Source of the DNA: an uncultured Lachnospiraceae bacterium
Lineage (GTDB): Bacteria > Bacillota > Clostridia > Lachnospirales > Lachnospiraceae
Direction: 5' to 3'
NCBI GenBank assembly: GCA_902784025.1
Contig: CACZTF010000257.1
Location: 1 to 8,990, forward strand
DNA length: 8,990 nt
Shown: positions 1 through 5,974 of the stretch, one piece after another
Numbering within the stretch: the stretch's first letter is position 1
Layout of the letters: every line of letters starts with the position of its first letter
Notes under the pieces: model-generated
What the model was told of the DNA's origin: nothing
Databases searched by the model: none
What the model saw: the letters and a program-made list of their open reading frames with translations, nothing else
Program-made: the position numbers and the translations under genes

Positions 1-2
1 GG

Positions 3-623
3 ATCGTGTTCCTTCCATATGCGGTTATCTTTATAAAAAAGAATATAAATCTCATTAAAGGAAAAAACCGCCGAAGGTATGAGGAGGAGTTCATTGACGG
101 CATAACAGCGCTTACATTTGCGCTTCAGGCCGGCTATTCCGTGGAGAATTCATTTGTTCAGGCAGCACAGGAGCTGGCCAGGCTTCATAACAGGTCGGTC
201 ATCGCCAATGAGTTCAGGCTGATATCTGTCAGAGCAGACAGGAACGAAAGGGTAGAGATATCACTTCGCGAGATGGGGGAGCGTCTTGGCATAGATGCTA
301 TAAAGGAATTTGCGGATATATTTGCCTATGCAATGGAAAGCGGCGGAAACCTGGTGGCTGTTATAAGGAGTACGGCTGACCAGATGAAGGAAAAGCACGA
401 GATAAACCGTGAGATAGATACTTTGATCAGCGGGAAAAAATTCGAACAGAAGATATTGTGTGCCATGCCTTTGTTCATCACTTTTTATCTGAGGGTGAGC
501 GCGGCAGAATTTGTGGAGCCTCTGTACGGAAATATTTTAGGCGTGATATGTATGAGTGTCTGTGCGGCTGTTTATCTGGCTTCCATAAGATGGGCAGAGA
601 AGATAACGGATATTTCCGTATGA
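3..623 (+). CDS. tadB: TadB-like type II/IV secretion platform protein (5' partial)
   Basis: This is an inner-membrane platform protein of a Tad/Flp pilus machine, expected to couple the TadA ATPase to pilin assembly. The reading frame is open from the left edge, so the true start and probably an N-terminal membrane helix lie upstream. A GTG at 6 is in frame but has no visible ribosome site and is unlikely to be the start. About residues 25-145 form the cytoplasmic helical T2SSF domain. It opens with FIDGITALTFALQAGYSVENS, the usual entry motif with Ala-Gly-Tyr-Ser, and contains the ALREMGERLG-like and AMESGGNL segments typical of the family. Two hydrophobic segments follow near the C terminus (around 'ILCAMPLFITFYL' and 'ILGVICMSVCAAVYLA'). 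Its stop overlaps an ATG of the next frame and the chosen tadC start is 26 bp downstream, so the genes are in one operon. The family call is firm; TadB rather than TadC rests on gene order. Confidence 0.85.
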   Translation: MVFLPYAVIFIKKNINLIKGKNRRRYEEEFIDGITALTFALQAGYSVENSFVQAAQELARLHNRSVIANEFRLISVRADRNERVEISLREMGERLGIDAIKEFADIFAYAMESGGNLVAVIRSTADQMKEKHEINREIDTLISGKKFEQKILCAMPLFITFYLRVSAAEFVEPLYGNILGVICMSVCAAVYLASIRWAEKITDISV

Positions 624-638
624 CCGGACAGAAAAAAA

Positions 639-644
639 GAGGTG
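639..644 (+). promoter_or_regulatory. Ribosome binding site that fixes the tadC start at 650
   Basis: GAGGTG, within AGAGGTGAT, lies five bases before the ATG at 650 and extends the match to the 16S tail (GGAGGTGAT). The in-frame ATG at 620, which overlaps the tadB stop as ATGA, has no such site in front of it. Confidence 0.7.
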
Positions 645-649
645 ATGAT

Positions 650-1882
650 ATGGGATTTCAGATTTCAACTAAAAACAAGATCATCCTTATTTTGGCAGGA
701 TCCGTGATGCTGTCCATGGCCGTAGGATTTTCCCGTAATATGCAGGATAACAGGATCACGGGGATATCAAGACCTGAAGCCGGTCAGACTAAAGAGGTGC
801 AGATAAATGCCTACACTTCGGAGGGTGAAGACCCTTATCCGGTAAATGTAAAGCTTTCATCCAGATCCTATACCGATGAGGAGATAACAGAACTTCTGGA
901 AAAGGCAGACATGGAGCTGGAAGAAACGGTAAAGGGCAGCAATCCGGATCTTGAGCATGTAAGTACAAAGCTTGAGCTTAAAAATACGTATGCCGGCGGG
1001 CTGGTAAAGGCAGAATGGTCTTCATCTGACTATGAGACAGTTTCCTTTGACGGGACCGTAAGCAATGAGGATTTTGATGAGGATGAGTCAAGATATGTTG
1101 CCCTGCCCGTCAGACTGAGCATGGGCGAGAGGTTTAAAGACAGCATTGTAGAAGTGACCGTTACGGCTCCTGTGCAGGATGAAACAGGAAGATATGTAAA
1201 AGAGATAAAAAATGCCATAGATGAGCAGGATGCAAAGCATTCGGGAGATGATACAGTGCCCCTGCCGGAAGCGGTAGAGGGCAGAGAGATATATTTTAAG
1301 ACCAAAGATGAGGAGATATCACCGCTGATATTTATCCCTATGGGTATAGCAGGTGCAGTGTGTGTATGGTTTTATGAAAAACAGAAACTTCAGCGTCTTG
1401 AAAGAGAAAGATGCGATGCTCTGTCAGGAGATTATGCAGCTCTTTCTTCCAAACTGTCACTGCTTTGCGGCGCTGGTATGACGGTCTTCGCTGCCTGGCG
1501 GAATGTTGCGGAAGGATATCTTAAGGACAGGAAGGCGGGGCTTGCAAGAAAAAGAGAAAGTTATGAGAAGATGAATGAAGCTTTGGAGATGATGAACAAC
1601 GGAATGAGCGAAACGGAGGCTTATACGAGATTCGGTGAGGCGTGCGGAGTAAGAGAGTATAAAAAACTGGGAGCATATCTGAGCGAATATGTAAAAAAGG
1701 GAACGGGAGATCTGAAAAAGCTTTTGCAGAATGAGGCAAGAGAGAGTTTTGTGAGACAGAAAGCCTCAGTTAAGGTGCGGGCAGAGGAAGCAGGGACCCG
1801 TCTTTTATTCCCCATGATGCTCATGCTGGGAGTAGTGATGGCGATAGTCCTGCTCCCGGCGGCAAAATCATTCGTTATGTGA
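650..1882 (+). CDS. tadC: TadC-like platform protein with extracytoplasmic N-terminal region
   Basis: This protein of 410 residues is probably the second platform subunit of the pilus machine. Residues 10-27 form a hydrophobic anchor. Residues 30-225 are polar and acidic and should lie outside the membrane. Residues 226-241 form a second membrane helix. Residues 265-384 are an all-helical, charged cytoplasmic domain with a T2SSF-like opening (LSLLCGAGMTVFAAWRNVAEG). Residues 385-404 form a last membrane helix (LLFPMMLMLGVVMAIVLLP) in the manner of TadC C termini. The outer segment includes AEWSSSDYETVSFDGTV (121-137), which resembles the W-S-S-x-D...V...DG-V signature of bacterial Ig-like domains; that match is an inference. 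Ordinary TadC proteins lack so large an outer region. The frame stays open upstream to 458, but the ribosome site at 639-644 points to 650. TadC identity rests on the C-terminal half plus position after tadB. Confidence 0.75.
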   Translation: MGFQISTKNKIILILAGSVMLSMAVGFSRNMQDNRITGISRPEAGQTKEVQINAYTSEGEDPYPVNVKLSSRSYTDEEITELLEKADMELEETVKGSNPDLEHVSTKLELKNTYAGGLVKAEWSSSDYETVSFDGTVSNEDFDEDESRYVALPVRLSMGERFKDSIVEVTVTAPVQDETGRYVKEIKNAIDEQDAKHSGDDTVPLPEAVEGREIYFKTKDEEISPLIFIPMGIAGAVCVWFYEKQKLQRLERERCDALSGDYAALSSKLSLLCGAGMTVFAAWRNVAEGYLKDRKAGLARKRESYEKMNEALEMMNNGMSETEAYTRFGEACGVREYKKLGAYLSEYVKKGTGDLKKLLQNEARESFVRQKASVKVRAEEAGTRLLFPMMLMLGVVMAIVLLPAAKSFVM

Positions 1883-2011
1883 TCAAGCCGTAATGATGTA
1901 TTTAATATGTGATATTGCTTTGTCGGCACACTATTACATCGTGTAAGGTTCAAAAGCTGATAACTGAAAAATAAGAGATATAAAACAGATCATAAGGAGG
2001 TAAAAAGAAAA

Positions 2012-2224
2012 ATGACAGCGGTGATTAATTTTAAAAACAGGATATTTAACGGAATCAGGGGCAGATTATCAAGATTTATCCATAAAGAAGATGGTATGGG
2101 GGTTGTGGAGATAATACTGATCACTATAGTCCTGATCAGTCTCGTCATAATATTTAAGAGCCGTATATCGGGTCTTGTAAATACCATTTTGGGTAAAATG
2201 AGCAGCCAGGCAAATACTGTCTGA
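2012..2224 (+). CDS. flp: Flp-family pilin (Flp1-like), class IVb prepilin
   Basis: This is the likely major pilin, 70 residues long. A 28-residue basic leader ends in KEDG. Cleavage after Gly28 would give a mature peptide of 42 residues starting MGVVE, with the required Glu at +5. The hydrophobic helix that packs the pilus core follows (IILITIVLISLVIIF), then a short polar tail. The size, leader and Gly|X4-Glu site match Flp1-like pilins. An AAGGAGGT site (1994-2001) lies 10 bases before the ATG. The gene has 129 bases of non-coding sequence before it and 102 after it, unlike its tightly packed neighbours, and a stable hairpin follows. This spacing fits separate control of an abundant product. 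The peptidase encoded at 5001-5420 is the expected processing enzyme. Confidence 0.88.
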   Translation: MTAVINFKNRIFNGIRGRLSRFIHKEDGMGVVEIILITIVLISLVIIFKSRISGLVNTILGKMSSQANTV

Positions 2225-2244
2225 TGTCACAGCAGCAGGTCTGC

Positions 2245-2269
2245 TTTACGGAAACAGCATTTTCGTAAA
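2245..2269 (+). promoter_or_regulatory. Intercistronic hairpin after the pilin gene
   Basis: TTTACGGAAA (2245-2254) pairs with TTTTCGTAAA (2260-2269) over ten positions, with one G-T wobble and a CAGCA loop. It begins 21 bases after the flp stop. No T-run follows on the plus strand, so it is not a standard intrinsic terminator. It may act as a 3'-end stabiliser or processing boundary, or as a partial terminator. The role is inferred. Confidence 0.5.
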
Positions 2270-2326
2270 AAAGGATCAGATAAGTGACAGCAGTATTATT
2301 GATAAAAAATAAAGAAAGGTGAAAAA

Positions 2327-3889
2327 ATGATCTGCGATGATAAAAAGATAAAAAGATTTCATCGCATCAGAGCCCCGGCAGGGGTTACTGTATATGCGAT
2401 ACTGATATTTACCGTTATTTCCACGCTTATCTTCACACTTATAAGATCAGCGATCTTTTCTTCAACCATGGCACGCATAGATTCAGCGTGTTCACTTGCA
2501 AGCGAATCAGCATTTGCAGGTTATTCAAATAAAGTTTTTGATGAGTACGGGATATTTGTCCTGAAAAATGACAGCTCTGCTTCTGCAAGGATGAACGAAG
2601 TCCTTCGGACCAATATGAGCGGAAGCCCTGCTGTACTTAAAAACACATATGTGACGGACCAGGTGTTTATGACTGACAATGGAGGAGAGCCGTTTTATAA
2701 AGAAGCATTGGATTACATGCAAAATGAATCGGTTTCTGATTATCTTACACAGCTTACAGGGGAGCTTTCTGACAGCAAGTCCGTATCAGGTCTTGAAAAT
2801 CTCGGAAAGATATCTGAAACGGCATCTTCTCTGGGTGATGAAAATTTAAGCGGGGATGAACTTCGCAGGAGGTTTTCATCTCTTGAGTCTGATGTCGACA
2901 GCGCGCTGGGAGAGTCTGATGTCCACGGTAATTTTCTGAGTTTCATCAAAGAGGATATGGGCAAGGGGAAAAGCGTATGGGAAGAGATGGAACGGCGCAA
3001 ACGTGAAGAGGGGGTTACATATGTGGAACCGGAATCTGATAAAAAAAAGTTAGACGGGTTTAAAAATATCAGACAGTTTCTGAAAGGAGATCTTACAGGT
3101 CTTGTTCTTGGAAGCTCTCCGGTGTCAGGGCGCACTGCGTCTTATCCCGGGGGTGTAAAGAACGAGGATATAACGGGAAAGTCATATGAAGGAGAGAATG
3201 CTGCGGGTAATGTGGCATTTACAGAATTTTTGTTTCTGAAATTTAAATCCTACACAGATATAAAAGAGTCGGATATGAAGGGTGCGAATCCCGGGTATGA
3301 GCTTGAATATATAGCAGGAGGCAAAGAAAGCGACAGGGATAACCTGAATTATGTAATGAAAAGACTGGCTCTTATAAGACAGGGGTTAAATATGCTGCAT
3401 ATCATGAGTGATGCAAAGAAGAGAGGAGAGTCGGATGCGGCAGCAACGCTCATGTTGGGATGGACGCTTAACCCCCTGATAATAAAAGGGGGATCTTATG
3501 CCATCATGGCTTCATGGAGTTATGCAGAGGCGATCTCCGACCTTAAGCTGTTGTATTCCGGTAAAAAGGTTCCTGTCTTTAAAACGGAAGCGACCTGGAA
3601 CCTTAGCCTTGAGAACATGCTTGCCGGGTCTTTGAATCCCGGGGGAGACAAGGGCGGTACAGGATTAAGTTACGAGATGTATCTGAGAAGCCTTTTGGAG
3701 TTTCTTTCGGTGTCGGTAAAATGCGGAAGAGCAATGGATGTTATAGATATGCGTATGGCCGATAGCGGGGATACAGGATTCAGTATGAGAAACTGCCTGT
3801 TTTCCCAAAGTCTGTATACGGAATTTGCTCTGCCATATTCCCTGAAACCGTATGTAAGGGAATATGAATATGCTTATTCCGTAAGATAA
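2327..3889 (+). CDS. DUF5702-like membrane-anchored pilus-cluster protein
   Basis: This protein of 520 residues is anchored by one N-terminal helix (about 20-40, VTVYAILIFTVISTLIFTLI), with the rest outside. The segment after the anchor, ASESAFAGYSNKVFDEYGIF (58-77), matches the S-x-F-A-x-Y...L-x-x-Y-x-x-F pattern I associate with DUF5702 proteins of clostridial Tad loci. A later segment with ASWSYAEAISDLKLLYSGKK followed by VPVFK and a Trp fits the conserved C-terminal part of that family. The position before the two TadE genes suggests a TadG-like minor component. The region after Gly19 looks like a pseudopilin entry (G|VTVY), but the Glu at +5 is absent, so processing by the peptidase is doubtful. 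An AAAGGTGA site (2315-2322) precedes the ATG. The molecular function is unknown; the family call is from memory of its motifs. Confidence 0.7.
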   Translation: MICDDKKIKRFHRIRAPAGVTVYAILIFTVISTLIFTLIRSAIFSSTMARIDSACSLASESAFAGYSNKVFDEYGIFVLKNDSSASARMNEVLRTNMSGSPAVLKNTYVTDQVFMTDNGGEPFYKEALDYMQNESVSDYLTQLTGELSDSKSVSGLENLGKISETASSLGDENLSGDELRRRFSSLESDVDSALGESDVHGNFLSFIKEDMGKGKSVWEEMERRKREEGVTYVEPESDKKKLDGFKNIRQFLKGDLTGLVLGSSPVSGRTASYPGGVKNEDITGKSYEGENAAGNVAFTEFLFLKFKSYTDIKESDMKGANPGYELEYIAGGKESDRDNLNYVMKRLALIRQGLNMLHIMSDAKKRGESDAAATLMLGWTLNPLIIKGGSYAIMASWSYAEAISDLKLLYSGKKVPVFKTEATWNLSLENMLAGSLNPGGDKGGTGLSYEMYLRSLLEFLSVSVKCGRAMDVIDMRMADSGDTGFSMRNCLFSQSLYTEFALPYSLKPYVREYEYAYSVR

Positions 3890-3940
3890 GAAACTATAGA
3901 GCCTTTTATTATCCGGAGAACCGGCAGCTTTTAAAGAAGA

Positions 3941-3947
3941 GGGAGGT
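3941..3947 (+). promoter_or_regulatory. Ribosome binding site supporting the long-leader start at 3952
   Basis: GGGAGGT lies four bases before the ATG at 3952. The next plausible start, ATG at 4171 just ahead of the pseudopilin signal, has no purine-rich site before it. This supports the unusually long N-terminal leader of the encoded protein. Confidence 0.65.
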
Positions 3948-3951
3948 AGTC

Positions 3952-4995
3952 ATGGTCTCGAAAAACAAAAATACAGAAAAAAGAAAGGGGAAAGAACGGA
4001 TAGCAGCATATGGGATCATATTTAAAAATGATCACACTGAAAAGAGCCCGGGACCTGGATCAAAGGTATCCTTCTTTGACCACAAAGCCACGGATGTAAA
4101 AGGCCGGAACACCGGGGGAACCCCCAAATACGGACTAAAACAGGTAAGGCGATACATACCCGATCCGTTGATGAAGATAAATGCAGTCTTTCGTAAGCGT
4201 TTCAGAGGTTCCATGGTTGTCGAGGCAGCAATGGTCATCCCTGTATTCGTTTTTGCCGTAACCATACTCATCAGCATCATCATGGTAACGGGGGTTCAGA
4301 TGCGTGTCAGGCAGGCAGTGCACGAAAGTGTAAGAAGTGCCGGTTCAGCACCATATTCTCTGGGAATTTCTCCGGGTAAAGGTGCCGCTGCATTTACGAA
4401 AGCAGCGGCGCTGGGGGCAGTAAAGGTTTGTTTTATGGACAATATGCGGGAGCACACAACAGCGTCAGGGCTCATAGAGGGGGGAGCAGGCGGAGTGGTG
4501 CTGACAACAGATATGCTGAACAGAGAAGCAGCAGCCATACATATTACTGCTGCTTATAAGGCAAAGGTTCCTCTGGCTTTCTGGTCAGGTGGAAGCATAG
4601 ATGTAAAGCAGGAGATAGAAAGCTATGCGTGGCTGGGTGATGAGTTCATGGATGGCAGCAACAGGGAAAAAATGGTTTATATAACGCCCCACGGAAGTGT
4701 TTACCATGAGGATATAAACTGCACATACCTTAAACCGGCAGTATATTCGGAAAGCTATTCTAATGTGGGGAGCCTGAGAAATTCAGGAGGAGAAAGATAC
4801 AGGGGATGTGAATCCTGCACAAAGAAAACAGGAATAACTCCGGGGAATGTATATATAACAAAATACGGGAACAGATATCATATAAACCCGAATTGTGTGA
4901 AGATACGTCATGAGGTAATAACAGTACCTGTATCAAAAGTAAGAGACAGACATCTTTGTCTGAAAGAACAGGGAAAGGGGATAACGGGAAGATAG
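3952..4995 (+). CDS. TadE-like pseudopilin with duplicated Cys/His C-terminal module
   Basis: This 347-residue protein is a TadE-like minor pilin with two oddities. Its processing site, FRG|SMVVEAAMVIP, has Gly86 at -1 and Glu91 at +5 and is followed by a membrane helix (about 92-113), so the leader is 86 residues, far longer than usual. After a TadE-like stalk (114-240) come two related modules. The first, 242-290, starts VYITPHGSVYHEDINC and ends CESC (Cys257, Cys286, Cys289). The second, 301-336, starts YITKYGNRYHINPNC and ends at a single Cys (Cys315, Cys336). The shared pattern is Y-I-T-x-x-G-x-x-Y-H-x4-C, then Cys-x-x-Cys, which in the second copy has lost its last Cys. Such modules could bind metal or form disulfides; no activity is known to me. 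The prepilin peptidase gene begins five bases after its stop. Confidence 0.8.
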   Translation: MVSKNKNTEKRKGKERIAAYGIIFKNDHTEKSPGPGSKVSFFDHKATDVKGRNTGGTPKYGLKQVRRYIPDPLMKINAVFRKRFRGSMVVEAAMVIPVFVFAVTILISIIMVTGVQMRVRQAVHESVRSAGSAPYSLGISPGKGAAAFTKAAALGAVKVCFMDNMREHTTASGLIEGGAGGVVLTTDMLNREAAAIHITAAYKAKVPLAFWSGGSIDVKQEIESYAWLGDEFMDGSNREKMVYITPHGSVYHEDINCTYLKPAVYSESYSNVGSLRNSGGERYRGCESCTKKTGITPGNVYITKYGNRYHINPNCVKIRHEVITVPVSKVRDRHLCLKEQGKGITGR

Positions 4996-5000
4996 GATTT

Positions 5001-5420
5001 ATGAGATTACCGGCGATAATATTGATCTGTGCGGTGGCGGTGCTCGCTTTTGCTGATATTAAGAAAAAAAGTGTATCACTGCTGTCGCTGATAGGTTTGC
5101 TGGCCTTTTCAGTCATATGGAATTTAGTCAGTAATGATATGAATATCATAATGATGGTCATCGGAGCGATTCCGGCAGGACTTTTGTTTTTGATCGTCAG
5201 ATTGGGAAGATTAAAAATAGGAACAGGTGATATTTTGCTCGCAGCGGTTCTGGGGGTCGCATTAGGCGCTGATACCGTATGTGTTACTCTTCTGGTCGCG
5301 TCTTTGATATGTGCAGTGGTAAGTATAATGCTGCTTGCTGCCAAAAAGATAAAAAGAGACCAGACGATCCCTTTTATCCCTTTTATGGGGGCGGGACTGG
5401 CGGTGAGCCTGTTTTTATAA
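5001..5420 (+). CDS. tadV: A24-family prepilin peptidase (TadV/CpaA-like)
   Basis: This is a membrane aspartic protease that cuts the leader from Flp and TadE-type prepilins at the cytoplasmic face. The 139-residue product is almost entirely hydrophobic and has both catalytic signatures: Asp19 in AFADIKKK and Asp77 in the G-x-G-D motif (KIGTGD). Like other TadV/CpaA enzymes it lacks the N-terminal methyltransferase-type domain of PilD. The ATG at 5001 lies five bases after the preceding stop, with AGGA (4994-4997) close upstream. An in-frame TTG at 4956 would add 15 polar residues and overlap the previous gene, and it has no ribosome site, so it is not preferred. Likely substrates are the products at 2012, 3952 and 5483. 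Confidence 0.88.
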   Translation: MRLPAIILICAVAVLAFADIKKKSVSLLSLIGLLAFSVIWNLVSNDMNIIMMVIGAIPAGLLFLIVRLGRLKIGTGDILLAAVLGVALGADTVCVTLLVASLICAVVSIMLLAAKKIKRDQTIPFIPFMGAGLAVSLFL

Positions 5421-5482
5421 ATAACAGCAGAATATTCACACGATCATGAAAAATTGTAAAAGAATAAGAACAAGATAAGAAA

Positions 5483-5941
5483 ATGATAAATAAAATTGTA
5501 AGATCAAGGGTAAGGGGATCCTTTACCGTGGAAGGTGCGGTGATAATACCGTTATTTACGTTCATAACCGTATCCTTGATAGCTCTCGGTTTTTATGTAA
5601 GGAATACGGTAATGATAAGGTCGGAATGCTGGAAATGTGCCATCGAAATGGAAAGGATCACTACACAGTCTCCGTCTTCGGATACACTGTCAAAAGCTTC
5701 AGATACATTGAGGCAGGAGGTAAGCTTTAGGGGAATGTTTTTGAAGAATATTAATACGAGAGTATACAAAAATGAGGATGGAGGAATAACCGTAAGTGCA
5801 TATGCGGATTCATCTGCCTTACTGCCTTTGTTCGGAAGGCTCGGTACCATATCGGTAACTGAGAAAGCAGATGCACACAATCCCGCGGCAAATATGAGAA
5901 GATGGAACGCAATAGGTATGCTGACAGGGAAAAACAGATGA
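5483..5941 (+). CDS. TadE-like pseudopilin (second copy)
   Basis: This 152-residue protein has a short 12-residue basic leader (ending SRVRG), then SFTVEGAVIIPLF. Cleavage after Gly12 leaves Glu17 at +5, and the T-V-E-x-A-x-x-x-P pattern is typical of TadE. A membrane helix covers about residues 18-40. The remaining 110 residues are outside and contain one Cys near the membrane (within ECWKCAIEM there are two, at about 50 and 53) but no Cys/His module like that of the protein at 3952. It is probably a minor pilin or assembly factor. The ATG has only a weak purine-rich stretch before it and no clear Shine-Dalgarno core, unlike most genes of the cluster. TadE and TadF are often paired in such loci; which of the two this is cannot be told from sequence alone. 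Confidence 0.78.
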   Translation: MINKIVRSRVRGSFTVEGAVIIPLFTFITVSLIALGFYVRNTVMIRSECWKCAIEMERITTQSPSSDTLSKASDTLRQEVSFRGMFLKNINTRVYKNEDGGITVSAYADSSALLPLFGRLGTISVTEKADAHNPAANMRRWNAIGMLTGKNR

Positions 5942-5974
5942 TCAATAAAGAAAAAAGAATAACAGGAGGATGAT

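Noticed and set aside
458..649. Upstream in-frame extension of the tadC reading frame
   Set aside because: It overlaps the conserved C-terminal part of tadB in another frame, has Cys/Arg-rich composition unlike either protein, and no ribosome site; the site at 639-644 marks the start at 650.
1883..2011. Possible promoter and stem-loop before the pilin gene (TATAAA at 1979; ATGATGTA at 1893 with TACATCGT at 1935)
   Set aside because: No -35 box better than four of six at suitable spacing, and the stem has a 34-base loop. A separate pilin promoter is plausible but cannot be supported from these bases.
4760..5344. 194-codon open frame on the minus strand
   Set aside because: It lies opposite the TadE and prepilin peptidase genes, both of which have clear family motifs. 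Its product has no recognisable domain and no ribosome site was identified.
5446..5478. Tiny open frame (ATGAAAAATTG...) before the second TadE gene
   Set aside because: Only about ten codons, no ribosome site, and no features of a leader peptide.
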